Shown: one piece after another, positions 35,736-44,637 of the stretch
Layout: the number at the start of each line of letters is the position of its first letter
Numbering within the stretch: the first letter of the stretch is position 1
Assembly (NCBI GenBank): GCA_902573735.1
Contig: CACGLH010000007.1
Span: forward strand, 1 to 64,000
Length of the DNA stretch: 64,000 nt
Direction: 5' to 3'
Source: an uncultured Alphaproteobacteria bacterium
Lineage (GTDB): Bacteria; Pseudomonadota; Alphaproteobacteria; Rhodobacterales; Rhodobacteraceae
Position numbers and translations under genes: made by a program
The notes under the pieces: generated by a model
Told to the model about the DNA's origin: nothing
What the model saw: only the letters and a program-made list of their open reading frames with translations
Databases searched by the model: none

Positions 35736-38210
35736 TTATAAACCTTTTTTCGCTAAATCTAAAAAATCCCAATCTTTTCGAAGTCCTCTCTTGTTTATTC
35801 TCTTTTCTGGGAAAAAATCTCTAAAAACAAGATCTAAGACATCTTCTGATTGTGGAGAATATGTTTTTTCCATATCGGCTCCTGGCGCAATCCAATTAGG
35901 CGAACCAATTATCATAGGCGATGCTCTAAGATTTTTGAAGGCAAATTTTGAGACGTTTGTAGCAATTGTATTTGCAAAACTTCCTCTTTCTACAGCTTCA
36001 GAAACAATCAGTAATCGACCGGTCAACTTTACTGAATTTAACAACATTTCATAATCAAATGGGACTAAGGATCTTGCATCAATAATTTCTGCATCAATAT
36101 TGTGGTTTATTAATTCCATACTTGCATCTAATGCCGCATATAGAGAGGCTCCTATTGTTAGGATAGTTATGTCCTTTCCACTCCTTCTTTTTACTGCTTT
36201 TCCAAAAGGTACTTTATAGTAGTTTTTTGGTACTCCATTTTCAGTAAATATTTCAACTTTATCATATAACCGCTGGCTTTCAAAAAATACCGTTGGATCA
36301 TTTGAACATAGAGAACTGGCCATTAATCCTTTTGCATCATAGGGTGTTGCTGGGTACACAATTGACAATCCTGGAATATGTGTAAGTAAGGAAGTCCAAT
36401 CTTGAGAGTGTTGTGCTCCATATTTAGAACCAATTGAAGCTCTTAATACAATAGGTAAATTTAATTCACCAGCAGACATAGCTTGCCATTTAGCTAACTG
36501 GTTAAAAATTTCATCGCCTGCCCTTCCAATAAAATCTGAATACATAAGTTCAATTATTGCTCTACCACCTGATATAGCATACCCAATTGCGGTTGAAACT
36601 ATAGCTGCTTCAGATATTGGGGAATTAAATAATCTATTAATTGGAATAATATCAGAAAATCCTCTGTAGACACCAAATGCACCTCCCCAATCACGACATT
36701 CTTCTCCATATGCAATTAATGATTTATCCCTAGATAAATGATAAATAATTGCTTCAGCTAGACTATCTCTAAGAGTTATTGCCCTCATTCCAGATAATAA
36801 AGAGCCCTCTTCAGACTTTCCAAATCTTGACTTTTTTTGTAAGCTTTTTATTTTATTTACTTCACCCTCATTCTTCAGTAAGTCACTCGTAATCTTTGAA
36901 ACACTGATTACTTTTTTATTAAATGTAAAATCTCCAATAATTGTAGGGTTTTTTTCAATATCAATACTTGGAGTTAACTCTCTATCCACGACTTTACTAG
37001 TCAGATACTCTATTTGATTTTGAACTTTTTCACTCATATTATTTAAATCATTTTTATTTATGATACCTGCTTCTATCATTTTTTCTGAATATTGTTGAAT
37101 AGGATCAAAAAATTTCCAATGCTTGATTTCATCTCTTGACCTATATGCATTAGTATCAGTTGTAGAATGACCAGAGTATCTATAGCATTCAATATCTAGC
37201 AATATTGGGCCATTGCCCTCAATTAATAGTTTTCTTTTTCGGATAATTGCATCAGCAACAGATAGTGGGTCAGATCCATTTATTGTTTCAGCATGCATTT
37301 GTTCAGAATTTACCCCAGTAGCAATCCTTGATAGACGATCCCAAGACATTGTTTCACCCAAGGTTTGACCACCCATAGCATAAAAATTATTCATAAAACA
37401 AAATAACATTGGTGGATTTTTATTATATGGTTCAGGCCATAAGTTTTTATATTGTCCCATAGACGAAAAATTCATTGATTCCCAAACTAAACCACAACCA
37501 GTACTTCCATCTCCTAAATTTGCTACACAAATACTTTCTTCTTGGTTTAAATGAGCATGTAAAGCAGCGCCCACAGCAATACCCGAAGAACCTCCAACAA
37601 TTGCATTATTTGGAAATGTACCAAAAGGTGTGAAGAAAGCATGCATTGACCCACCCATACCTTTATTAAAGCCAAGTTCACGCATAAAAATTTCAGCTAA
37701 CACTCCACTAAGTAAAAACATTTCTGCATCATTAAATTCTTTATCATTTAAATTTTTATGAACGTATGAAATTAATTTCCCGCCATTATAATCTTGCATT
37801 ATTGATTTTATTTTGTCTCTACTCAGATTCTTAATAGCTGAAAGACCCTTAGCTATCATTTCACCATGACTTCTATGAGATCCAAAAATTTTATCCTCTG
37901 GTTTTAGAGCAAATGCAGCTCCAACAGCTGCAGCCTCTTGACCTATCGAAAGATGTGCAGGCCCATTATAAGTATAATCTATATTTTTATATGAACCTGT
38001 TGTTTTGAATGAATTAAGCATATTTTCAAATTCACGAACAATATACATATGCCTCAATACTTCTTTCAAATTTTCCTTACCGTGTATCTTTAATTCATCA
38101 TCAATTGATTTCTGATATTGATGAATAGGAAGCTCTGTACTTTTTAAAAAGTCTTTAGCAAAAATTTTATTAGGGTCTATATCGATATTTTTAGGCATTG
38201 TTTTCAACAT
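35736..38210 (-). CDS. Fused 2-oxoacid dehydrogenase E1 (alpha + beta)
   Basis: 824 residues, a fusion of E1-alpha (about 50-400) and E1-beta (about 470-800). Alpha: GPAHLSIGQEAAAVG, GSHRSHGEMIAKGLS and the TPP motif GDGSTGCGLVWE ... FCFMNNFYAMGG. About 38 residues lie between GDG and NN, roughly 10 more than usual, through LWPEPYNKNPP. Beta: FNSPISEAAIVSTAIGYA, GGRAIIELMYSDF and ILTIGASLYAA. The enzyme decarboxylates a 2-oxoacid and passes the acyl group to lipoate. It overlaps the PfkB gene by about 20 bases; a second ATG at 38198 is possible. Acetoin or branched-chain substrates are possible. Confidence 0.85.
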   Translation of the reverse strand: MLKTMPKNIDIDPNKIFAKDFLKSTELPIHQYQKSIDDELKIHGKENLKEVLRHMYIVREFENMLNSFKTTGSYKNIDYTYNGPAHLSIGQEAAAVGAAFALKPEDKIFGSHRSHGEMIAKGLSAIKNLSRDKIKSIMQDYNGGKLISYVHKNLNDKEFNDAEMFLLSGVLAEIFMRELGFNKGMGGSMHAFFTPFGTFPNNAIVGGSSGIAVGAALHAHLNQEESICVANLGDGSTGCGLVWESMNFSSMGQYKNLWPEPYNKNPPMLFCFMNNFYAMGGQTLGETMSWDRLSRIATGVNSEQMHAETINGSDPLSVADAIIRKRKLLIEGNGPILLDIECYRYSGHSTTDTNAYRSRDEIKHWKFFDPIQQYSEKMIEAGIINKNDLNNMSEKVQNQIEYLTSKVVDRELTPSIDIEKNPTIIGDFTFNKKVISVSKITSDLLKNEGEVNKIKSLQKKSRFGKSEEGSLLSGMRAITLRDSLAEAIIYHLSRDKSLIAYGEECRDWGGAFGVYRGFSDIIPINRLFNSPISEAAIVSTAIGYAISGGRAIIELMYSDFIGRAGDEIFNQLAKWQAMSAGELNLPIVLRASIGSKYGAQHSQDWTSLLTHIPGLSIVYPATPYDAKGLMASSLCSNDPTVFFESQRLYDKVEIFTENGVPKNYYKVPFGKAVKRRSGKDITILTIGASLYAALDASMELINHNIDAEIIDARSLVPFDYEMLLNSVKLTGRLLIVSEAVERGSFANTIATNVSKFAFKNLRASPMIIGSPNWIAPGADMEKTYSPQSEDVLDLVFRDFFPEKRINKRGLRKDWDFLDLAKKGL

Positions 38211-39162
38211 TTTCCTTGTTTATAAAAATCTCAATATCTTCTCTTGAGGGCGGATTACAGCCTATTTTCTTACAATTTAAAGCTGCTGCTATAGAAGCTT
38301 TATCCATCATTGAAGACAAATCTGGTTTTTTTAAATTTTTGACTAAATTTATATTGTATATTTTATGATCTACAAACCAGTTCAAGATACTAGCCATATA
38401 GGTATCACCTGCACCAACTGTATCCCTTAAGTCAGAAATTTTTTTACTAGAAATTTTAACTTCAAAATTTGACGTTTTTCCAATAGATCCTTCTTCTCCA
38501 AGTGTAAGAATAAGTAATTGAGCCTTAGTTTTGGATTGAAGGATTTCAAAAGATTGATCTAATGATTTACTCGGATAAATCCATTGTAAATCTTCATTGC
38601 TTAGTTTTAGAATATCCACATCAAAAAACATTCTTTCTAATCTTTTGATATAATTTTTACGATCTTGTATGAGGATTGGACGTACATTTGGATCCAAACT
38701 AGTAATTAACCCTTTTTGTTTGCATATCTTAAAAAATTTTTCCCAAACTTCAGCATCTTGGCCTTCTATCAGTCCTAAAGAACCAACATGAAAAATTTTT
38801 GCATTAATGGGTAATATATCTAATAAATTTTCTAAATTTACTTTTCTTTCTGCTGTGTCATTTCTATGAAAGCTATAAGAAGGAAAACCATTTTTTATTG
38901 ATACCACAGCTAAAGAAGTAGGATTTGAAATACTCTTTGATAAAATTTTTACCCCACTTTCTTTCAACTTAGAAGAAAGTAACTTTCCGAGTGTATCTTT
39001 TGATAATGGTGTAAGATATGATACTTTTGCTCCTAACTTACTTGTAGCTATCGCAACATTATATGGAGAACCCCCAGGATTTGCTAAATAGATTGGTAGG
39101 CCTTCAGAATTAGAACTTGAAGAAACTAAATCAATAAGATTTTCTCCACCAATCACAATCAC
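38191..39162 (-). CDS. PfkB-family carbohydrate kinase
   Basis: 323 residues with a GTG start. N-terminal VIGGENLIDLVSSSSN and PGGSPYNVAIATSKLGAKV, and C-terminal RDTVGAGDTYMASILNWF with the catalytic aspartate. The GGSPYNVA variant resembles fructokinase/2-keto-3-deoxygluconate-kinase branches. Its coupling to a 2-oxoacid dehydrogenase E1 is unusual. It overlaps the E1 start and is the first clear gene of the operon. Confidence 0.85.
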   Translation of the reverse strand: MIVIGGENLIDLVSSSSNSEGLPIYLANPGGSPYNVAIATSKLGAKVSYLTPLSKDTLGKLLSSKLKESGVKILSKSISNPTSLAVVSIKNGFPSYSFHRNDTAERKVNLENLLDILPINAKIFHVGSLGLIEGQDAEVWEKFFKICKQKGLITSLDPNVRPILIQDRKNYIKRLERMFFDVDILKLSNEDLQWIYPSKSLDQSFEILQSKTKAQLLILTLGEEGSIGKTSNFEVKISSKKISDLRDTVGAGDTYMASILNWFVDHKIYNINLVKNLKKPDLSSMMDKASIAAALNCKKIGCNPPSREDIEIFINKENVENNA

Positions 39163-39195
39163 ATAATAACTCCATAAAAATAAGTTATCTTAATG

Positions 39196-39459
39196 TTAAG
39201 AAATAAAACTATCAAGTTTACGAGCTCTTTCAAAAATTAAATCAACAAATAAACTCATAATGAGTAAAATAACTCCCAAAATTAAAAAAGGTATCGTCAC
39301 AGCATAACCAATATTAACAATTGGAATAATTAATAAAATAAAACATATTGATGTAAAAATTGCCAAAAGTTTATTAAGAAAAAATATAGGCAATAAAGAT
39401 AGGATAAAGAGTATTAAACATAAAAATGAAATAATTCTTAAAACAGTTGGATTAACCAA
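39196..39459 (-). CDS. Possible small membrane protein (low confidence)
   Basis: An 87-codon frame encoding three hydrophobic segments and a basic end (FERARKLDSFIS). A TTG start at 39459 would overlap the remnant of the FrcA-like gene on the other strand by about 30 bases. It lies 33 bases before the PfkB gene on the same strand. It could be a real small membrane protein or the edge of a rearrangement; I recognise no family. Confidence 0.35.
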   Translation of the reverse strand: MVNPTVLRIISFLCLILFILSLLPIFFLNKLLAIFTSICFILLIIPIVNIGYAVTIPFLILGVILLIMSLFVDLIFERARKLDSFIS

Positions 39460-40195
39460 GCATTATGGAGGTGTAAGAGCTCTAGAGGATGCAAATTTTT
39501 CTATCTCAAAGAATGAACATATTGCAATAGTTGGCGATAATGGTGCCGGAAAATCCACGTTTGTTAGAAGTATTACTGGTGTAGAAAAACCAACTTCTGG
39601 TAAAATTTATTTTAATGGTAAAGAAGTAAATTTTAAATCCCCCACTGATGCTAGGGTGAATGGAATAGAAACAGTTTATCAGAATCTTGCGTTAGCTGAT
39701 GACCTAGATGTTACTGCAAATATTTTTCTTGGTAGAGAAATTGAATTTTTTAGATTAGGACCATTATAATGGTTAAATAAAAGAGCCATGAAAAAAAAAT
39801 CATTAGATCTTTTAGCTCAGACTGGAATAAAAATAGGTAATTTAAATCAAACTGTAGCCAGTATGTCTGGAGGACAACGACAATGTGTTGCCATTAGTAG
39901 AGCTGCAGGTTGGGGTTCAAAATTAATTGTAATGGACGAACCAACAGCCGCACTTGGCATACAAGAAACAAAAAAAGTTGAGGAAATAATAAAAAATCTG
40001 AAAGATCGCAATATCCCTGTTATAATCATTTCTCATAATCTACGCCAAGTTTTTAATCTTGTGGATAAAATAGCTGTGTTTAGACAAGGAAGAATAATTA
40101 ATATAGTAAAAACTAATGAAGTCTCTGGAAATGATGTTGTAGCTTTAATTACAGGATTGGATAAAAAAAATAAGGAAGTGAATGAATATATTTAA
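39428..40195 (+). pseudogene. Decayed FrcA-like (CUT2) sugar ABC ATPase
   Basis: One continuous reading frame, interrupted only by TAA at 39770-39772, aligns with a whole FrcA-type ATPase. Before the stop: VGLTKHYGGVRALEDANFS, Walker A VGDNGAGKST and the Q-loop region ETVYQNLAL. After it: LLAQTGIKIGN, signature SGGQRQCVA, Walker B LIVMDEPTAALG and switch ISHN. Upstream the same frame is open to 39308 but has no normal start codon. The partner binding protein and permease are absent. A 136-residue C-terminal piece starting at ATG 39788 remains open but is not a working ATPase. FucU follows by about 20 bases. Confidence 0.82.
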
Positions 40196-40215
40196 TTTTA
40201 AGGAAACATCTCATT

Positions 40216-40638
40216 ATGTTAAAAAAAATAAACCCAATTTTAGGACCAGATGTTTTATTCATACTCAGGGAAATGGGTCATGGTGATCAAATAGCCCTTG
40301 TGGATGGAAACTATCCTGCATCAGCACATGCCAACAAATTAATAAGAGCAGTCGGAATAGCACTTATACCTCTTTTGGACGCCATCCTGGATGTACTTCC
40401 CATTGACGAAAGTTCTGATGCAATCGTAAGAGCTATCAATGTTACAAAAAAAGATGGAACAGATGCAATACATGAAGAAATTGAAAAAACTTGTAATGAT
40501 TATAAATTAACTTCACTTCCACTTGACGCAGAAAGTTTTTATCAAAGAGTTAAAAGTGCATTTGCTGTAGTTGCAACTACTGAACGTTCTTTATACGCAA
40601 ATGTAATCCTCACAAAAGGTGTTATACTACCAAATTAA
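40216..40638 (+). CDS. fucU: RbsD/FucU-family mutarotase (second copy)
   Basis: 140 residues. VLFILREMGHGDQIALVDGNYPA contains the catalytic histidine and aspartate, and the end FYQRVKSAFAVVATTERSLYAN is conserved. It is more like FucU of alphaproteobacterial CUT2 loci than its counterpart at 33006. Although it lies after a decayed ATPase, its frame is intact, so it may be under separate selection. An AAGGA site precedes the ATG. Confidence 0.85.
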   Translation: MLKKINPILGPDVLFILREMGHGDQIALVDGNYPASAHANKLIRAVGIALIPLLDAILDVLPIDESSDAIVRAINVTKKDGTDAIHEEIEKTCNDYKLTSLPLDAESFYQRVKSAFAVVATTERSLYANVILTKGVILPN

Positions 40639-40712
40639 GTTTATTTAATTAATTGAATTTATTGTAAATTGTGAATTTAGATTTATTATAATATAATCTA
40701 ATCTTAATACTT

Positions 40713-41546
40713 TTGGAAAATAACTTGTCATTTGAAGCGTCACCTATCCCTAAGAATGAAGAAAGTAGACTACTTGCAGTTGAAAAAACTGGGGTCTTAG
40801 ACACTGTTAATGAAGAGATTTATAACGTTTATTGCCACCTTTCTAGACAAATAACTAAATGTCCAGATAGTTGGGCGAACGTTATTGATAAATATCGCCA
40901 ATATAATTTTGTACTCGATGGTGAAGATATTAATGATCAAATCAAAGAGGAAAGAAGAACTTCACCAAGACCGTTAACATTTTGTCAATATGCTTTAAAT
41001 AGTACAAGTCCACTTATAGCCAACGATTTAACAAAGCATAAGATATTTAAAAATCACCCTTCTGTCTTAAAAATTGATGGACCCAGGTTCTATGCAGCAT
41101 TTCCATTAATAAATTCAGAAGGCTATATTCTTGGCTCCTTATGTGTTCGAGATTTCAGAGTAAGAAGACTTTCAAAAAATATTATAAATTTAATGATAGG
41201 TTTATCTAAAAAACTCTCGCACCAATTAGATATCCAAACTGAACAAAGACAACTATCAATTGAAAGAATTACAAGAGTTATGGAAACATTAGACGAAGAA
41301 GTAACTAATCTTTCCTTAAGTGAAACTATATCTATTTTAAAATGTCTTTCTAATGGTTTACTGAGTACAAAGGATCAAAAGAAACTTTTAGATTTAAATC
41401 TTATAGATAAAAATTTTAATTTAACTAAAAAATCAAAAGAATTAAAAAACCTTCTCAAATTGGATGCAGCAGTTTTGAAAAGGATAAAAATGCCAGCATT
41501 AAAAACAACTGAAATCGATGAATTATTCAAGGGTTTAGATAAATAA
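40713..41546 (+). CDS. GAF-domain protein
   Basis: 277 residues. The N-terminal SRLLAVEKTGVLDT followed by FCQYALNSTSPLIANDLTKHKIF and FYAAFPLINSEGYILGSLCV is a GAF sensor of the sort that often precedes histidine kinases and GGDEF proteins. Here no effector domain follows; the last 110 residues are a Lys-rich helical region. A cytoplasmic stand-alone sensor is likely. A TTG start is used. It overlaps the next gene by one base (TAATG). Confidence 0.75.
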   Translation: MENNLSFEASPIPKNEESRLLAVEKTGVLDTVNEEIYNVYCHLSRQITKCPDSWANVIDKYRQYNFVLDGEDINDQIKEERRTSPRPLTFCQYALNSTSPLIANDLTKHKIFKNHPSVLKIDGPRFYAAFPLINSEGYILGSLCVRDFRVRRLSKNIINLMIGLSKKLSHQLDIQTEQRQLSIERITRVMETLDEEVTNLSLSETISILKCLSNGLLSTKDQKKLLDLNLIDKNFNLTKKSKELKNLLKLDAAVLKRIKMPALKTTEIDELFKGLDK

Positions 41547-41857
41547 TGTATGGGAAGGTTGTTAATTTAAAATTTGCAAATATGGAAGAAGCGAAATTAG
41601 CCGCATCATTTTTTACTGAAAATATTGCATCCAAAATATCATCTTTAAAAATAATAGGTTTTAATGTTTTTATTGGAAAACAAGGTGATTTAAATCTATT
41701 GGTCAAATTCGAAGATGTTTCTTCTATTAAGTTGTTTGAACAGAAATATCCCCAAATAATTGAATCACTTAGAAAAAGTTTGGTTTTTAAGGAATCCGTA
41801 TTTGTTGGTGTTTGTGCTTATACTTTTGAACAAGAAGCAGCACTTACTGAAAAATAA
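41546..41857 (+). CDS. Small alpha/beta protein, function unknown
   Basis: 103 residues, start coupled to the stop of the GAF gene. The pattern of alternating strands and helices (MYGKVVNLKFANMEEAKLAASFF, then FNVFIGKQGDLNLLVKFEDVSSIKLF) resembles a dimeric ferredoxin-like domain such as the antibiotic-monooxygenase fold. No catalytic motif is recognised. Confidence 0.6.
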   Translation: MYGKVVNLKFANMEEAKLAASFFTENIASKISSLKIIGFNVFIGKQGDLNLLVKFEDVSSIKLFEQKYPQIIESLRKSLVFKESVFVGVCAYTFEQEAALTEK

Positions 41858-41876
41858 TTTAAATTCTCTATACAAT

Positions 41877-42677
41877 TTAAGAGAATGGAGGATATAAAAT
41901 AGGAAACCAGTCTGTTCTTAATTTTTCTCCATTTTTCATTCCATGGTTTGGAAAAGGAGGCGATGTTTTTCCCGACCTCTCAATAAAGCATGCATCGTCA
42001 CCAATTAATCTTAATGAAAATGCTCTTCTTCTATTTTTTGTATTATTACCCCTAGATCCATGTAAAGTTTCAAAGTGAAAAGCGACAGCATCTCCTGGCT
42101 CCATTTGATATTCTAATATATCCATTTCTTCTAAATCAGGATTGGGAATAGACATAAATTGATCTGTTTCTTCATAAAAATTTTCTTGAGTTAACCACTT
42201 AGTAGGTAGTACTTGTTTACCCCATTTATGCGACTTTGCTACCATCCTTAACGACGCGTCTTTAACAGGATCCAAAGGTACCCAGAAACTCAGAGTTTTT
42301 TGCCCATTTACAAAATAATAAGGACCATCAGAATGCCATGGAGTATCCTTAGAAGTCCCAGGCTCTTTGACTAATACATGATCATGAAAAAGTTGTACTG
42401 TCTGAGATTGCATTAATTTAGCTGCCGCAGTTATTATGTCATTATCAAAAATAGTTTTCTCAAATTCAGGAATTCTATTCCAGTTACAATAATCGTCAAA
42501 AAAACGTCCTTTTTCGTGTTTAAGAAGATTTTCTGCTGCATAAGGACCAGGATTTTGAATATTAAATTCAATACCTTTTCTTAAGTTATCAATATGTTTC
42601 TTAAAGAGCTTGGGTATAAAAGAAACACCCAATTCCTGAAAATCATCAATCATTTTTTTTGAAATAATTTCACTCAT
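41877..42677 (-). CDS. Phytanoyl-CoA dioxygenase-family (PhyH) protein
   Basis: 266 residues of a Fe(II)/2-oxoglutarate dioxygenase. The iron triad is visible as His115 and Asp117 in TPWHSDGPYYF and His206 in FETLHGSRGNN. Arg217 in NRRRAFSLRLIG is the likely 2-oxoglutarate ligand. The family hydroxylates lipids or small molecules. It is convergent with the small protein at 41546. The substrate is unknown. Confidence 0.85.
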   Translation of the reverse strand: MSEIISKKMIDDFQELGVSFIPKLFKKHIDNLRKGIEFNIQNPGPYAAENLLKHEKGRFFDDYCNWNRIPEFEKTIFDNDIITAAAKLMQSQTVQLFHDHVLVKEPGTSKDTPWHSDGPYYFVNGQKTLSFWVPLDPVKDASLRMVAKSHKWGKQVLPTKWLTQENFYEETDQFMSIPNPDLEEMDILEYQMEPGDAVAFHFETLHGSRGNNTKNRRRAFSLRLIGDDACFIERSGKTSPPFPNHGMKNGEKLRTDWFPILYPPFS

Positions 42678-42691
42678 ATTAATAATATTAT

Positions 42692-43441
42692 TTAAAACAG
42701 ATAAGTCTTTAAACTATAATAAATCCTACCTAATAATTCTCTTACAACAAGAGAATTATTATCCAAGGCACCACTACTGGGAAGGAATGAAAGAAAAGTG
42801 ATTTTTTGATTAATAGATCTTTGGTCTACAGAAACAGGTATGGCTTTAAGTCCATTATCGAGGAATAATTTCAATGCTCGTGGCATATGAAAAGACGATG
42901 TCACTAAGGCTATTTTCTCCCCAGTTTTAATTAATTTTTTTATAGCCATTGCTTCTTCCTCGGTATTTTTTACTATTCCTGTAAGGAAAACATTTTCTTC
43001 ATTAATTCCTCTTTCTATTGCTATTTTTTTTAAATGATCACCTTTTGGAATACCAATTGACCAGGGTAAATAACCCCTTGTAAAAATTATCTTAGAGGAT
43101 TTTCCCATTTTCATAAGCTGAATTCCAGCCTCAAAACGATCAACAGATTCATTAAATTCATAAATAATTTTTTTATTATCCAGCTCAACTGGTTTTAACA
43201 TACTACTCAACACCACTATGGAGTCGACTTTTTTAATTTCAGTCAAATCTGAAATTGGATGTTTTTTTTCTAAATATTTTAATCCAAGATTAGCTACAAT
43301 TGGATTAGAAAATATCAAAAGTAAAATTATAGACACTAACTTTGACCACTTATTCCTTGTAAAAAAAGAAAAGACCATAAAATATAATAGTATGGCTATT
43401 GGGCTTAAAAGTATTGGAAGAAATTTGTGCAAATATATCAA
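42692..43441 (-). CDS. YdcF/ElyC-family (DUF218) envelope protein
   Basis: 249 residues with two N-terminal membrane helices (FLPILLSPIAILLYFMVF and KLVSIILLLIFSNPIVANL). The DUF218 domain has VDSIVVLSSM, RFEAGIQLMKMGKSSKIIFTRG, EEENV-like FLTGIVKNTEEEAMAIKKLI and LVTSSFHMPRALKLF. Family members act in peptidoglycan/envelope maintenance (ElyC, SanA). The TTG start is supported by GGAG five bases upstream. Confidence 0.82.
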   Translation of the reverse strand: MIYLHKFLPILLSPIAILLYFMVFSFFTRNKWSKLVSIILLLIFSNPIVANLGLKYLEKKHPISDLTEIKKVDSIVVLSSMLKPVELDNKKIIYEFNESVDRFEAGIQLMKMGKSSKIIFTRGYLPWSIGIPKGDHLKKIAIERGINEENVFLTGIVKNTEEEAMAIKKLIKTGEKIALVTSSFHMPRALKLFLDNGLKAIPVSVDQRSINQKITFLSFLPSSGALDNNSLVVRELLGRIYYSLKTYLF

Positions 43442-43550
43442 AATAACTCCAAATATTTATAAAAAAGGCGGTATAAAATTTAAACTATAATCTTTATTAA
43501 TTATTTGAATAGTATTAAAATAAAAAATCAAAATAACTTAGAAGAATATC

Positions 43551-44630
43551 ATGGAAATAAAAGCTGAATTTTTATTACCTACAAAAGAATTAAGAAAAGA
43601 TATTCCTTTTTTTACGAATACCCTAAAAATGCAAATGGATATGATTTATCCTGCAGATAATCCTACAGTTGCAGTTTTTTCTGGGCATGGTATCCGAATT
43701 AGAATAGATAAAGAAGCAATAATTTCTCCAGGAAAAATTAGAATTTTATGCGAAAACCCGGATGAATTTGCATCAGGTAAAAAGACACTAAGAGCACCAA
43801 ACAATACCATTATAGAAATTGACGAAATAAACCCACCTGTTGTATTACCAACAACAAAACATAGTTTTGTAGTTAAACAGTTAGCTGATCAAGCTCCATG
43901 GATTATTGGAAGAGCTGGGATGCATTATAGAGATCTTATTCCAGATCGATTAGGTGGCTCTATTATTGCAAGTCACATCAGAATACCAGATGGTGGTCCA
44001 GTACCAGATATGGTTCACTACCATTCTGTTGGTTTTCAATTAATTTTTTGCTACAAAGGTTGGGTTGATTTGGTATATGAAGATCAAGGTGAACCTCTTA
44101 GACTCTATGCAGGAAATTGCGTAATCCAACCTCCAGAAATAAGGCATCAAGTATTATATGCAAGTGATAATATTGAAGTCATAGAAATTGGTGTACCAGC
44201 TGATCACATCACAACTATTGATCATAAAATGAAATTACCAAACAAGACAGTTAATAAAAATAGAAGATTTAAAGGTCAAAAATTTGTGCACCATAAGGCT
44301 GAAGAGGCTCAATGGGAAAAATTTAGAGTTCCTGGTTTTATTTCAAGAGATACGGGTATAGCACAAAATACCCAGAATGTCGCAGGAGTTCATATTATCC
44401 GCCCAGAGAACAATAAAAGTCCTGAAACATATCATGACAGTGATATTTTATTTAATTTTGTAATGGAAGGAACTATGGTTTTAAGTGGAGAAGGAAAAGA
44501 ACCTTTCAAGTTATCTCCTGGTGATGCATTTGTTATTCCTCCTAAAATGAGAACACAATACATAGATTTTTCTAAAGATTTAGAATTACTTGAAGTTTCA
44601 TTACCAGGTAAATTTAAAACTTACTATTAA
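43551..44630 (+). CDS. VOC-like plus double-cupin protein
   Basis: 359 residues with three parts: an N-terminal segment of about 90 residues reminiscent of a glyoxalase/VOC half-domain (FFTNTLKMQMDMIYPADNPTVAVFSGHG), a first cupin with HYHSVGFQLIFCYKGW and PPEIRHQVLYA, and a second with SPETYHDSDILFNFVMEG and GDAFVIPPKMRTQYI. Cupins of this form act on small metabolites or sugars. Metal-binding His residues are present in the first cupin and reduced in the second. The activity is unknown. Confidence 0.75.
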   Translation: MEIKAEFLLPTKELRKDIPFFTNTLKMQMDMIYPADNPTVAVFSGHGIRIRIDKEAIISPGKIRILCENPDEFASGKKTLRAPNNTIIEIDEINPPVVLPTTKHSFVVKQLADQAPWIIGRAGMHYRDLIPDRLGGSIIASHIRIPDGGPVPDMVHYHSVGFQLIFCYKGWVDLVYEDQGEPLRLYAGNCVIQPPEIRHQVLYASDNIEVIEIGVPADHITTIDHKMKLPNKTVNKNRRFKGQKFVHHKAEEAQWEKFRVPGFISRDTGIAQNTQNVAGVHIIRPENNKSPETYHDSDILFNFVMEGTMVLSGEGKEPFKLSPGDAFVIPPKMRTQYIDFSKDLELLEVSLPGKFKTYY

Positions 44631-44637
44631 TTTCTAG

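Noticed and set aside
39788-40195. Intact 135-residue ATPase gene
   Set aside because: The frame continues upstream through one stop into a Walker A-bearing N-terminal half, so this is only the C-terminal piece of a pseudogene.
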